A DNA stretch of 54,532 nucleotides from Planctomycetaceae bacterium (GCA_020426325.1 JAGQQG010000036.1:1-54532), one strand, 5' to 3'. Shown: positions 43,053 through 52,709, counted from the stretch's first letter. Notes: generated by a model from the sequence alone, not told the origin. Numbers and translations are program-made.

Positions 43053-46000
43053 TCAAGATCCCGGCGAAATGGGTGGAACGAATCGCAGATAATCAATTCC
43101 AACCATAAAGAGTTTTTTCGCTTGAGGGTTCGTTCCCACGATTTCCAGGGTCAGAGTGTGCTTTCCTGGAGATATCTCACGTGCTGGGAATGTCAGCACC
43201 CCGGTCGTCTCCACTCGATGAGAGAACAGGTCGACCGGCTCCCCAAGCGGTTCGCCATCCAGAGACAACTGGACAATGCCGTAGTCGTCCGCTCTGGTCA
43301 GCAAGACCTCGGGGATCAGCAGGCCTCCCTGCTGAAGTTCAAATTCCAGTTCCAGCTGATCACCCGCCTGAGCTCCGGTCCACCACAGATGGTCATCGCC
43401 GCTCCAGTGGTCACTCGTGAACTGTGTCATGACCTGACGTCTCGCAGCGCCTGCGCTGGTGCGAATGACTGGCAGCGAGTGAGCCTCAATGCCCCCAGTG
43501 ACCACTCCGGTCGATTCATCGATCTCCGCCTTGGGCCCGCGCAAGGGAACTTGCGACGGACTTGCGAGATAGGCCACCAGGTCCCTGACGTCATCTAAAG
43601 TCAGCGTCTCCAAGAGACGTTCGGGCATCAGCGACTTGTCCGATAAACGACGTTCCTCGATTTCTGCCAGTGGAACTACGATCGTATCATTGATCGTCCT
43701 TAACGTGACCGCGCTGTCGGTCTCCTTCTGAACGAGCCCTGTCACCACACGCCCATCCTCGGTAACGATTACCGTCTGCTGATAGTCTTTCCCCAGCACG
43801 GCACTCGGATCGACCACATTCTGCAAAACATAGTCGAGGTTCGTCCGATTCGATCCGGTGAGGTCCGGGGCGATTTGCTCACCGGAGCCGAACAAGCGGT
43901 GACAGGATGCACAGGTTTTTGTGAACACCATGCGGCCATGGCCGACATCAGCCCGGCGAAGAGCCTTGCCGTCAAGCGACCTCTTGAGTTTGGCGATCAA
44001 CTCCTGCTTGTCTGCGGACGTCTCGCGAACGGAACCCCAGACTGCTTCGATCCGGTCACGCAGTTTCTTATCATCGAGTTGCAGCATCTGCTGGACGTTG
44101 AACGCGTGCAGATCGGTCCGCGGCACCCGCTTCTCATCGACCGCTGTGAGCAGCGCATTGGCAGAGCCGACTCGCCCCGTGAGTGTCGAGACAGCGTCTC
44201 GTTTTTCGTCAGCGGTGAGCTGTGCGTAGCGATCAAGAATGGCCGAGGTGACCGACTCTCCGTCATGAGCGGCAAGAGCCCGGATGGCGCTGCCGCGAAG
44301 CTGCGGATCTTCGAGGGCCGCGATGAGACTCCCGGTCGCCTGGGAGTCCCGACCGCGAACGAGAATCTCCATCGCCTGCTGTCGCTCTGACAGTGGAGCG
44401 CTTGCGTCAGCTAGAACTGCTCGCATCTTGGGGAAGACTCTCTGGTCACCGAAGATCACAGCCAATTGGTCCGACAGATGAGCGACCTCTGACACATCGC
44501 TGCTTGCCAGACGTTCATAGGCCGCACTCCAGGCCTTGGGCATCGGGATGTTCACCCGCCCTTCAAACGCTTTCTGCATCTCCTGCAGGATCATCAGTTG
44601 TTCCGACGTTTCTACAACCTCGGCCAGTTTCGCCACCAGCGGCGCGAGCGATGAATCTTCGGCCGCTGCCCGCCTGACGATGAACCGCTTCAGGAGCGGA
44701 ATTCTTGTCTGCTCCGCGAGTTGCAGGGCTCGCACGGGATCAGCAGTGACGAGCGGCTCGATCGCATACCAGTCCATCAACGGCAGGTTATGGTCCTCAG
44801 CATCCTCGCCGTGCATCACCAGAGCTTGGACAATTTCCCAACGGTCCTTCAGCGGCGTCCGTTGCAAGGCAGAGGCAATGTACAACCGCACGACGGGGGA
44901 CGGATCGTTTTTAGCCAGTTCAAGCATGTCCTGCAGGCACACTGCACTGGGACCATGTTGCTCCAACTCCAGTTGGAGTGTCCAGGCGCGGACGTACTCG
45001 TCTCCATGTGTGCGCAACTGATACAGTTGCTCGCCTGACAACTCTCCAATGGCATGCAACGTCCACAGGGCTCGCAACACATTGGTGACGTCTGCTTCCG
45101 AATTCAGCATCTTCTGCAAATGACCGATGGCTGCCGGCTCGAGTTTGCCCTTCGCTGCTCGCGCTTGAAGCAACCTTCGTGACATGCGGACATGCCATTC
45201 ATTTTTGTGATCATGAAGTTCTGCGAGTTCCACATCCGACAAACGACCGAGGTCGATCGGCTGACGTTGTACCGTTCCATAGGAAATGTTGTAGATGCGA
45301 CCGTTGGTGCGGTCCCAGATCTCCGGCTGATTGCGATGGCACGCGTTGGGATCGTACCAGTCGAGTGACCAGACCGTGCCATACGGTCCGTAACGCAGAC
45401 CAATCCCCCGGAACCAGCGATCGTTTGCCAGCATCAAGTCCGGCCCGTGATCGCCGACGTACCCAGACCCCTCGTGGAACACGAGGTCCTCGTTGATCCG
45501 GTTGCCATGAATGTTGTGCATGAATACCTGATTGCGATAGCGCTCGGGGAAATTGTCTCCGAGATAGACCATTGCTCCGCAGTGGGCATGGCCGCCACCA
45601 GCGGCAAGCGTATCCGTGGGAGTCGTCGGTTCGTTGCCCCACCAGGCATGGTCGCGGATGTCTCCGACGTAGTGCCGATGTTTGGCAATGGTCTTGATGT
45701 CGTCAAACACATAAGGGTTGAAGTGCTGTCCTCCCTGGCGGTGATAACGCGCCCCTTGGATCATGTGCCACAGATGAGGAATCACGCAGGCTGTGATGAA
45801 CGTCTGCCCGCGATCATTGAAGTCCACTCCCCAAGGGTTACTGGTTCCGCGAGCGAAGACGTCGAACTCATGCCTTGTGGGATGGTATCGCCAGACGCCC
45901 GCATTCAGGGGGATTCTCGCTTCGTCGGGCGTGCCCGGTTTGCCGACGCGCGAATGGGTGAAGACGCCGTGACATCCGTACAACCATCCATCTGGACCCC

Positions 46001-46589
46001 AGATGAATGAGTTGAGCGTCTCGTGCGTGTCCTGATAGCCAAATCCATCGAGCAGAACCTCAGGCTCGGCGTCAGGTCGGTCATCACCATCCTGATCGGG
46101 AACGAATAACAAGTACGGAGCCGCCCCGATATAGACGCCTCCGAATCCGACCTCGATCCCACTGACGAGATTCAACCCTTCCATGAAGACTTTTCGTGAG
46201 TCGAGAGTGCCGTCGTGGTCCGTGTCTTCCAGGATGATGATCTTATCTCGCCCCTCGCCTACCGGAGCACGTTGTGGATAGGTGTAAGCTTCGGCAATCC
46301 ACAGTCGACCTCGTTCGTCGATCGCGAACGCGATTGGCTGATGAATCTGTGGCTCTCCTGCAGCAAGGGTGACATGAAAACCCTGAGGCACCGACATCTG
46401 TGCGGCGGCCTCCGCAGGAGCGAGTCCGGATGCCAATGGTCTCACTGGCTGCGGGATTTCATTCTTGGCGAATTGCGAGATGGGGGCATTCGTCGACTCT
46501 TCAGCAGCTTTCATGAAGCCGTGATGAGTCAAAACAATGATCAGCACTCCAAGCGAACGAACAATCCTGGTCATGGATTCGTTTTCCAT
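43053..46589 (-). CDS. PVC-type membrane-bound dehydrogenase with HEAT region and cytochrome c domain
   Basis: 1178 residues with a signal segment (about 8-30). The N-terminal six-bladed propeller (about 60-450) has the typical FAIDERGRLWIAEAYTYPQR, DTDHDGT and DWYDPNACHR blocks of PVC-superphylum dehydrogenase-like proteins. A HEAT-type region (about 450-860) follows. The cytochrome c domain has its CASCH haem site at about 893-897 and a later Met (SLMPE) as possible axial ligand. A C-terminal beta-sandwich module follows. The family is thought to oxidise carbohydrates or alcohols in the envelope; the substrate is unknown. Planctomycete genomes carry many copies. An in-frame ATG at 46574 is an alternative start. 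Confidence 0.92.
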   Translation of the reverse strand: MENESMTRIVRSLGVLIIVLTHHGFMKAAEESTNAPISQFAKNEIPQPVRPLASGLAPAEAAAQMSVPQGFHVTLAAGEPQIHQPIAFAIDERGRLWIAEAYTYPQRAPVGEGRDKIIILEDTDHDGTLDSRKVFMEGLNLVSGIEVGFGGVYIGAAPYLLFVPDQDGDDRPDAEPEVLLDGFGYQDTHETLNSFIWGPDGWLYGCHGVFTHSRVGKPGTPDEARIPLNAGVWRYHPTRHEFDVFARGTSNPWGVDFNDRGQTFITACVIPHLWHMIQGARYHRQGGQHFNPYVFDDIKTIAKHRHYVGDIRDHAWWGNEPTTPTDTLAAGGGHAHCGAMVYLGDNFPERYRNQVFMHNIHGNRINEDLVFHEGSGYVGDHGPDLMLANDRWFRGIGLRYGPYGTVWSLDWYDPNACHRNQPEIWDRTNGRIYNISYGTVQRQPIDLGRLSDVELAELHDHKNEWHVRMSRRLLQARAAKGKLEPAAIGHLQKMLNSEADVTNVLRALWTLHAIGELSGEQLYQLRTHGDEYVRAWTLQLELEQHGPSAVCLQDMLELAKNDPSPVVRLYIASALQRTPLKDRWEIVQALVMHGEDAEDHNLPLMDWYAIEPLVTADPVRALQLAEQTRIPLLKRFIVRRAAAEDSSLAPLVAKLAEVVETSEQLMILQEMQKAFEGRVNIPMPKAWSAAYERLASSDVSEVAHLSDQLAVIFGDQRVFPKMRAVLADASAPLSERQQAMEILVRGRDSQATGSLIAALEDPQLRGSAIRALAAHDGESVTSAILDRYAQLTADEKRDAVSTLTGRVGSANALLTAVDEKRVPRTDLHAFNVQQMLQLDDKKLRDRIEAVWGSVRETSADKQELIAKLKRSLDGKALRRADVGHGRMVFTKTCASCHRLFGSGEQIAPDLTGSNRTNLDYVLQNVVDPSAVLGKDYQQTVIVTEDGRVVTGLVQKETDSAVTLRTINDTIVVPLAEIEERRLSDKSLMPERLLETLTLDDVRDLVAYLASPSQVPLRGPKAEIDESTGVVTGGIEAHSLPVIRTSAGAARRQVMTQFTSDHWSGDDHLWWTGAQAGDQLELEFELQQGGLLIPEVLLTRADDYGIVQLSLDGEPLGEPVDLFSHRVETTGVLTFPAREISPGKHTLTLEIVGTNPQAKKLFMVGIDYLRFVPPISPGS

Positions 46590-47129
46590 CCGGTCTCATT
46601 GAGGTCAAAGCAGTGAGTGTTTTGAGGCTGTCATTATGTCAAACAGACAGGCGACTTGCATGTCTCACTGTTTGGCGACCGAAGATTCGGATGATGCCGG
46701 AAGTAGCATCTTCGCGGGACAATTGTAGAGCCCACCGGCAGCATCACGTGAAAGACCGCAGATTCCGAGTCGGATTCCGACGATTTGTTTCATTAGGAAG
46801 GTATGTTTCACGACAACAACACTAAACGATAACCAACAAGAGCAGCCATTTCAGTGGTCGACTTCTGTAAGGGAATCATGGGCCCTGCTGTCACTGGGGG
46901 AACAAAACGGCACGATCCGCCTGTCAGGTGAAAGTCCGTTTAACCGTTATTTGCTTCCCATTCTTGGGAATTCCCCCAAACCATGCCAAAACTCGGATGC
47001 GAAGGATTTCCATCTCTCTAAACTCAATTGACACGATTCGGGAAAGCCTTCAAAGTGCCCGCAATGGCGGACCAAGAAAATATTCCAAATAAACCAAACG
47101 CTTCATTTTAACAGATCGGTGCGATTCAA
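46590..47129. other. Intergenic region
   Basis: 540 bases without a supported gene. It contains a GGGAATTCCC palindrome near 46970 and a TTGACA-like box near 47029. No convincing -10 element follows at the usual distance. Confidence 0.45.
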
Positions 47130-47399
47130 ATGACTGGAGAAGATGCGACAGGAATGTTGTCCCTGCGGACCATGGTTCCGGCGGCGATTGCCGTCTGGGC
47201 GGCGACTTTCTGGTTCGTCCATGGACCGATGGTCTTCGCTTACCTGGCGATGCACGCAGCGACCACGGGAGTCTTCCTGGCAGCGATTTACTTTGCTGAT
47301 CGTGCTCGACATAACGCAGCGCCCTTGCAGACCCTGCGAGTAACTCCCCAATCCAGCTTCGAATCTCAGACACCGGCCAAGCGATCTGTTGCCAGCTGA
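47130..47399 (+). CDS. Possible small two-helix membrane protein
   Basis: 89 residues. Two hydrophobic stretches (about 14-31 and 34-53) separated by HGP suggest a membrane hairpin, followed by a polar tail with ADRARHN. The ribosome site is weak and no family is recognised. It stands between the giant cytochrome gene and the aminotransferase, both on the other strand. A chance open frame cannot be excluded. Confidence 0.4.
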   Translation: MTGEDATGMLSLRTMVPAAIAVWAATFWFVHGPMVFAYLAMHAATTGVFLAAIYFADRARHNAAPLQTLRVTPQSSFESQTPAKRSVAS

Positions 47400-47535
47400 T
47401 TTCAGAAGTCGCCAGAAAAGATCGATTCAAGCGTATTGTGCTTGAGTCGATGCGGCTTCGTGGAGATTCTTGAAATCCTTTCTGATCACGAGTGACAAGG
47501 CCTTGGAATCTCGATTTCAAGCGGTTGTCATAGAA

Positions 47536-48816
47536 TTAAAGTTGCGCGCGGACAGCGGATGCAAGACGACGCATCCCATCTGCAATGCCTTCAGGGCTTT
47601 GCACGCCGAAACTCAGCCGCATCTGATGGCGCGGACGTTCCGAGAGTGGGCCTGCATAGCACAACTCGCCCGGAACGTACATCACACCATGCTGCTTTGT
47701 GGCTGCCTGAAACAGCTCGCTTCGGAAGCCTGTTTCGAGCCTTTTCGGCAGACTCATCCACACGTACAGACCTCCGTGCGGATGAACCCAGCTTACTCCT
47801 TCCATGTCCGAGAATTCGCGATCGGCCGCTTCGAGCATCGCGTCCCGTTTTCTGCGGTAAGCCAGACACACTTCTTCGACGTGTGACTCGTAGAGACCGC
47901 TTTCCAAAACCCGCGACAGCAAGTGTTGATTGAAGTTCGCGGAACCGAAGTCCTCGTTCCCTTTGCGATCGCAGAGCGGAACAACAAGTTCCTGAGGGAC
48001 CACGCCAAATCCAATCCTCAGGCCGGGAGAATAGCTCTTGGAGAATGTCTGAGTATAAATCACCGTGTCGCCGGTTGTGTCGTGACTCAACACACTCGGA
48101 ATTGTCGGCCCGTTGTAGTGCAACTCCCGATAGGCCGCATCTTCGAGGATAAGAATGCGTTGATGCTTCGACCACTTGCGAGCGATCTCCACAATGGGGC
48201 CGCGTCGCTCGGCGCTCAGGCAACGACCGCTGGGGTTGTCATAGTAACTGACAAGATAGATCAGCTTGACGCGCTCAAGTTGACCGTCCTGTTCCAGTTG
48301 AGCCAGTTGTGCATCAAGCGATTGAGGACACATTCCGTCGTCATCGGTGTGCACCGTCACCGTCCTGGCCCCGACTCCATGGAGGTTTCCGAGAAAGACG
48401 AAGTAAGTCGGGCCGGCCACCAGGCAAATATCACCCGGATCGAGAAGCACCTCACAAACCAGCGATAGCAACTGCTGTGACCCGGTTGTGAGAATCAGTC
48501 GATTTCGATCGATCCCCAGCCCAGAGACGTCGGTCCCCTCCAGACGCGCCAGGTGTTTCAAGAGTAGTCCCCGCAGATGCTCCGAACCAGCGGTTGTGCC
48601 ATATTGCAGAGCCTTACGAGCAGACGCATCGTCGGACAACAACAGCAGAGCGGCTTCACGCGTTTCCTTAACCGGCAGACTGGCAAAGTCGACCAAGCCG
48701 GCGGCGAGTGACACGACATCTGTGTTCTCGACCGCCTGCTGCATCAAAAAGCTGATCGCCTGCTCGCTCGCGTAATGCCATCGCTGAGAAAGCTTGAGCG
48801 GAGGTAAGTTGCTCAT
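47536..48816 (-). CDS. PLP-dependent aminotransferase, class I/II fold
   Basis: 426 residues with the 2-aminoadipate aminotransferase/MocR-like fold. K260 (TFSKSYSPGLRIGF) binds pyridoxal phosphate, D226 (LEDAAYR) and N194 (YDNPSG) contact the cofactor, and the C-terminal MRLSF segment carries the substrate carboxylate arginine. There is no N-terminal helix-turn-helix, so it is an enzyme rather than a regulator. Its ATG overlaps the stop of the SufE-SufS gene by 4 bases, so the two are coupled. The amino acid substrate is unknown. Confidence 0.88.
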   Translation of the reverse strand: MSNLPPLKLSQRWHYASEQAISFLMQQAVENTDVVSLAAGLVDFASLPVKETREAALLLLSDDASARKALQYGTTAGSEHLRGLLLKHLARLEGTDVSGLGIDRNRLILTTGSQQLLSLVCEVLLDPGDICLVAGPTYFVFLGNLHGVGARTVTVHTDDDGMCPQSLDAQLAQLEQDGQLERVKLIYLVSYYDNPSGRCLSAERRGPIVEIARKWSKHQRILILEDAAYRELHYNGPTIPSVLSHDTTGDTVIYTQTFSKSYSPGLRIGFGVVPQELVVPLCDRKGNEDFGSANFNQHLLSRVLESGLYESHVEEVCLAYRRKRDAMLEAADREFSDMEGVSWVHPHGGLYVWMSLPKRLETGFRSELFQAATKQHGVMYVPGELCYAGPLSERPRHQMRLSFGVQSPEGIADGMRRLASAVRAQL

Positions 48817-50603
48817 GAGTCGAGCTTCAACTCCTCACGCACGAAGTGGAGCGCATCGACCAGAACATCAACATCATCCTTTGTGTTATACATGCCAAAA
48901 CTCGCCCGGACTGTTGCCGGAACACCAAGCCGCTCGTGTAGCGGCATCGTGCAGTGATGACCGTGACGCACGAAGACGCCTTTCAGGTCCAGCAATTGAG
49001 CCACATCTTGTGCAGCGACGTCCTCCAGGGTGAAACTGATGATGGCCCCGCGCTGTGAAGTGCCAGGACCATAAATCGTCAGTCCGGGCACCTTCTTGAG
49101 TCGGTCCCAGGCATGTCGCAACACGGATTGTTCATGCCGATGAATGGGACAGAAACCCAAGTCTGTGACAAACTCGATGGCTCTTCCCAGTGCGATCGCC
49201 TGGGCAATGGGGAGAGTCCCTGCTTCAAACTTGGCAGGCAGATGGGCGACGGTGAATCCGTCTGTCGAGACCCGATCGATCATGTGTCCGCCACACAAGA
49301 ACGGGTCCATCACATCGAGCAACTCTCGCCGTCCATACAACGCTCCGATTCCCGACGGCCCGTAAAGCTTGTGACCTGAGAACGCGAGAAAATCGATGTG
49401 ATCGTTCGCGACGTGCGTAGGCATGTGCGGCACGCTCTGGGCACCGTCAACCAACACGAGTGCACCCACCGCTTTTGCTTTGCTGATCACCTCAGCCAAC
49501 GGCGGGACGGTTCCAAGAACATTCGACATGCCTGTCACAGCGACGAGTTTGGTTTTTTCAGACATCACCTGGTCAGCGGCGTCGATGTCGAGCTGTCCAT
49601 CGGTTGTGAGTGGCCAGTAGCGGATGACCGCTCCCATCTGCTGAGCGACCCATTGCCAGGGAACGATGTTCGCGTGATGCTCCATCTCGTTCAGAACGAC
49701 CTCGTCGCCGGCCTTCAGGAACTTTCGTCCCCATGCATTGGCCACGAGGTTGATGCCCGCCGTTGTGCCAGATGTGAAGACCACTTCGTCGGTGCTGGCT
49801 GCTCCAATGAACTGCCTGATCTGCTCCCGGGAATGCTCTAGTTCACGGCTGACTCGGTCGCCGTAGCGGTAAACGCCGCGATAGGCATTGGCGTAATACT
49901 GCTCGTAAACTTCCCGTTCCTTGTCGATCACACACTGCGGCTTCTGAGCAGAAGATGCCGAATCGAGGAACGTGACGGGAACTCCTCCTTCCAGCTTGTG
50001 GTGGAGGGCCGGGAATTGGGCGCGGACAGCTTCGATGTCCAGCACCCTTGTGTCGTCTGCAACCGGCAGTGAGGGCTTCTCTGTCTGAGAACCGGCCTTT
50101 CCCTGAAGGCTGACCTTGTTCGGACTCTGTCCATTAACGCCCAAAGACTCGATTCGGTCCTTTGACAACGGGGCGAGGTTCGCCTGGGCGATCACCTTGA
50201 TCCGTTCCACCATCGAGTACAGGCCGTTGCGACGTTGCGGGACGAGGTGTGATTCCAGTCCCAATCGCTCGAAGGCAGCTTCGAAGTCGGTGTTGAGGAT
50301 CTGTTCCGGTGACTTTCCGTTGGCGAGCGTGAGCAACACCACGATCAGACCGTCTACGATCCGGGCATCGCTTTTCGCTCGAATTTCGATGGTCGTTCCA
50401 GCCGCATCCTTGTGGACTTCCGGGATGAACCAGACCTGCGATTGACACCCATAAACCCGGTTTTTCTCGACCATTTCCGAGGCATCAAGCGGCGGGAGTT
50501 CTTCTCCCAGCTCGATCAGATATCGACACTGGTCCTCCCAGAGACCGAGGAAGTCAAACTCCTCGGTCAATTCCTCAATCGTCATATCCTGCAGTCCGGG
50601 CAC
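48813..50603 (-). CDS. sufS: SufE-SufS fusion cysteine desulfurase
   Basis: 596 residues. Residues 7-145 are SufE (MTIEELTEEFDFL, active C53 in YGCQSQVW). A linker of about 35 residues leads to a full SufS class-V desulfurase (185-596). D386 in VDGAQ and K412 in FSGHKLYGPSG hold pyridoxal phosphate, and C551 in RHGHHCTMP is the persulfide cysteine. Sulfur would pass from C551 to C53 within one chain and then to Fe-S assembly. The GTG at 50603 (GGGAG 9 nt upstream) is chosen; the in-frame ATG at 50585 fits the SufE family start. It is first in a two-gene unit with the aminotransferase. Confidence 0.93.
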   Translation of the reverse strand: MPGLQDMTIEELTEEFDFLGLWEDQCRYLIELGEELPPLDASEMVEKNRVYGCQSQVWFIPEVHKDAAGTTIEIRAKSDARIVDGLIVVLLTLANGKSPEQILNTDFEAAFERLGLESHLVPQRRNGLYSMVERIKVIAQANLAPLSKDRIESLGVNGQSPNKVSLQGKAGSQTEKPSLPVADDTRVLDIEAVRAQFPALHHKLEGGVPVTFLDSASSAQKPQCVIDKEREVYEQYYANAYRGVYRYGDRVSRELEHSREQIRQFIGAASTDEVVFTSGTTAGINLVANAWGRKFLKAGDEVVLNEMEHHANIVPWQWVAQQMGAVIRYWPLTTDGQLDIDAADQVMSEKTKLVAVTGMSNVLGTVPPLAEVISKAKAVGALVLVDGAQSVPHMPTHVANDHIDFLAFSGHKLYGPSGIGALYGRRELLDVMDPFLCGGHMIDRVSTDGFTVAHLPAKFEAGTLPIAQAIALGRAIEFVTDLGFCPIHRHEQSVLRHAWDRLKKVPGLTIYGPGTSQRGAIISFTLEDVAAQDVAQLLDLKGVFVRHGHHCTMPLHERLGVPATVRASFGMYNTKDDVDVLVDALHFVREELKLDS

Positions 50604-50907
50604 AAGCTGGCTCCCTGGAAGGCGTTTGTTCGCTCGAATGCCATTCTACGCACTCCCCCAAGGCATTCCAACTGGCGACCAGCAGCAGTCTGAAATCACT
50701 CGGAGAAAGGTTGCCCCTGTCGGCAATCTCTCGTCAATCGGACGACTGATTTTTCTGAACCCTCACGGGAGGTTCCTCAATTCTGCGGAAGTCCCCCGGT
50801 TTCCATCTTCTGAATTCGTATTCCGCGACTTAGAATGTCGTCGTTCTATTTTCTTTCTGAAGTGTTCGGCCTTCGGGCCGAACCAACGCAAGAGGAGTTT
50901 CTTTACA
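50604..50907. other. Divergent intergenic region upstream of the 63-residue gene
   Basis: About 300 bases between the SufE-SufS start and a tiny gene. A TAGAAT box at 50831-50836 could be a -10 element, but its -35 is weak. The region ends with the hairpin at 50864-50883. Confidence 0.4.
50864..50883 (+). promoter_or_regulatory. 5' leader hairpin with UUCG tetraloop
   Basis: GTTCGGCC-TTCG-GGCCGAAC is a perfect 8-bp stem closed by a UUCG loop, 24 nt before the ATG at 50908. No U-tract follows, so it is not a classical terminator. It may stabilise the mRNA or bind a regulator. Confidence 0.65.
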
Positions 50908-51099
50908 ATGTTACATCGAGAAAAGGTCCTGACCCCCTGGATGGGTGAGTTGGCTGACCGTTTCGCTCGTTTGAGGAACGCGCGATTCGGGCAGTGGCAA
51001 CTCGTCTCTCCCCGTGTGATTCAATCACACAACACCCCTGCTGACGATTCAACAATCGACTTGGATTGTGAGTCGGAGTTGATCCTGTCAGCAAGCTGA
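50908..51099 (+). CDS. 63-residue protein of unknown function
   Basis: An ATG preceded by AGAGGAG at about 10 nt opens a 63-codon frame that ends just before a strong terminator. The N-terminal half is basic and amphipathic (VLTPWMGELADRFARLRNAR). The C-terminal half is acidic (DDSTIDLDCESE) with one Cys. There is no signal or membrane segment and no family is recognised. A 5' hairpin, ribosome site and terminator frame it as its own transcription unit, so a real small gene is likely. Confidence 0.7.
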   Translation: MLHREKVLTPWMGELADRFARLRNARFGQWQLVSPRVIQSHNTPADDSTIDLDCESELILSAS

Positions 51100-51121
51100 C
51101 AGCGACAGAAAACGACGATTG

Positions 51122-51159
51122 AAGGCCCACGGCACCAGATTGGTCCGTGGGCCTTTTTT
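51122..51159 (+). terminator. Rho-independent terminator of the 63-residue gene
   Basis: An 11-bp stem (AAGGCCCACGG with CCGTGGGCCTT), with further pairing inside the loop (ACCA with TGGT), is followed directly by a run of T. It lies 22 nt after the stop codon. Confidence 0.92.
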
Positions 51160-51184
51160 GTGGAATGGCTTCGCTTTCAGGAAC

Positions 51185-51784
51185 TCATCTGAGTTCATCG
51201 ACCAGGAAGACCGTCAGTGAACGGGCACCGTGAGCTCCGATCACCAGCGACTGTTCGATGTCCGCCGTCTTCGATGGCCCGGAAATCCATGAGCCAAATG
51301 CTGACTGACCGATCGCGATCCGCTCGTACGCCTCGTGCAGGTTGCTCACGACATGACCACTCGGCACGACCAACGACAGATGTTGTGTGATGAAATGGAG
51401 AATGCGATGGATCGGATCTTCAGCTGTCACCCAGACAGCTCCGTTCTCTGCGACGGCCCACTGTCCCGGGAGAATGGCGTAGTCCACGTCTTTCAGTTCA
51501 TGGGGATCCGAAATCGACCCGAGATCAAAGGTCGTGGCTCCGAGACCTTCCATCAACGTGCATGTCTTTTCGGCGTTCGAGTACGTTTCGATCCCCTCAA
51601 GTAATCGAGAGGCGTCGCCGAGGGTTGCCACACGCTCACACCGTCCGCCGACCGTGCCGAGCACCTCGGCGAAATGGGCGTGAGGGTCAGCAAAGGTGAT
51701 GCCCTCCGTGAACGGGGCGGGTGAGGGGAAGTCCTGCCGCTGATGACGGCGAACACGACTGAGAATCTCATCACGGGATGACAC
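51185..51784 (-). CDS. LUD-domain protein (LutC/YkgG type)
   Basis: 199 residues. The LUD pattern is clear: an N-terminal MSSRDEILSRVRRH, then DYAILPGQWAVAENGAVWV, LVVPSGHVVSNLHEAYERI and ISGPSKTADIEQSLVIGAHG. LutC-type proteins take part in lactate oxidation to pyruvate with LutA and LutB, but those genes are not here, so the role is not certain. It stands alone, divergent from YggU by 35-140 bp depending on the YggU start. Confidence 0.87.
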   Translation of the reverse strand: MSSRDEILSRVRRHQRQDFPSPAPFTEGITFADPHAHFAEVLGTVGGRCERVATLGDASRLLEGIETYSNAEKTCTLMEGLGATTFDLGSISDPHELKDVDYAILPGQWAVAENGAVWVTAEDPIHRILHFITQHLSLVVPSGHVVSNLHEAYERIAIGQSAFGSWISGPSKTADIEQSLVIGAHGARSLTVFLVDELR

Positions 51785-51924
51785 AGTAACAGTTTGGGGT
51801 TAAGGTCTGAGGCGAAGTCATGATACAGGACTTCAATTTAGCCAATGCTCACACTCCTCGTCGACCTCAGGGATTGGCCACTGAGATGTCGCAGTCCCTG
51901 AGACACGCCCTGACCAGAGCTGTA

Positions 51925-52224
51925 ATGATTGAACTGACCAACTCCGCAGCGGGTGTCTTGCTTCCGGTGCATGCTCAGCCGAACGCTCGGCAGGACGGCA
52001 TAGTGGGAATTCACGATGGCCGGCTCAAAGTCGCAGTCACTCAGGCTCCGGAAAAGGGCAAGGCCAACAAGCAGTTCATCCGCGTGATTGCCACGGCCCT
52101 CGGCCTCAAACGCTCCCAGATCGAGTTGGTCAAAGGACAGACCTCTTCGACGAAGACCTTCGCCGTCAGTGGGATCTCGCAAGCCGAACTGCAGTCACGA
52201 ATCGCCACGATTTTGAAAGACTGA
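51925..52224 (+). CDS. yggU: YggU/DUF167 family protein
   Basis: 99 residues from the ATG at 51925; the family usually has about 95-100. The frame is open to 51820, but the extra 35 residues are not family-like. Key blocks are VHAQPNARQDGIVG, LKVAVTQAPEKGKANKQFIRVIA and IELVKGQTSSTKTFAV. The family is conserved but has no firm biochemical role. An ATG at 51886 is also possible. Confidence 0.87.
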   Translation: MIELTNSAAGVLLPVHAQPNARQDGIVGIHDGRLKVAVTQAPEKGKANKQFIRVIATALGLKRSQIELVKGQTSSTKTFAVSGISQAELQSRIATILKD

Positions 52225-52239
52225 ACCGAGATCGCCCGC

Positions 52240-52674
52240 TCAGCGAGTGGTTGCGAACGGGGTCTTCCGCTCGTGCTGAGCTTCCCATTCCTCCGGAGTC
52301 CATTCGTCGGCGGTGTCCTGCTCCTCGAGGGGAATACCTCGATGCAGGTCGTACCATCCATCGACGTCTGCGACAAAAAACTGTCGAAACCACAACATTT
52401 GAGTGACGCGCTCCTGCGGTGCAAACAGGCGAACACCGATTCCTTTGTCGAACCAGTCGAACAGCATCCCGAAAAAGCCGCTGGGAACGTACTTCACACA
52501 GCTCATGTCAATCGCGACCGAACGACGTTTTTCATTCAGGATGACATGGTTCAAGCCGTCACGAAGCAGGGACAGGTCTGCCCCGTCCCAGATCTCCATG
52601 TCGCCGAGTTTCATGAGTCTCGTTCCATCATGGTCGCTGAGGGTCAGTCCTTCGAGGCTCTTGCGTTCGGCCAT
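52240..52674 (-). CDS. STAS-like (anti-sigma-factor-antagonist type) protein
   Basis: 144 residues from the ATG at 52674 (GGAG 5 nt upstream); the frame extends to 52752 without support. The fold resembles STAS: GLTLSDHDGTRLMKLGDMEIWDGADLSLLRDGL, then SVAIDMSCVKYVPSGFFGML, whose aliphatic-Asp-Met-Ser pattern matches the STAS phospho-loop, and IGVRLFAPQERVTQML. The C-terminal tail is acidic. The candidate phospho-site is the Ser in DMSCV. No partner kinase or anti-sigma gene is adjacent. It converges on YggU, 15 bp away. Confidence 0.75.
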   Translation of the reverse strand: MAERKSLEGLTLSDHDGTRLMKLGDMEIWDGADLSLLRDGLNHVILNEKRRSVAIDMSCVKYVPSGFFGMLFDWFDKGIGVRLFAPQERVTQMLWFRQFFVADVDGWYDLHRGIPLEEQDTADEWTPEEWEAQHERKTPFATTR

Positions 52675-52709
52675 TGCGTCTCCAGGCGTACTGCTCGTTG
52701 AGAGGTTTC

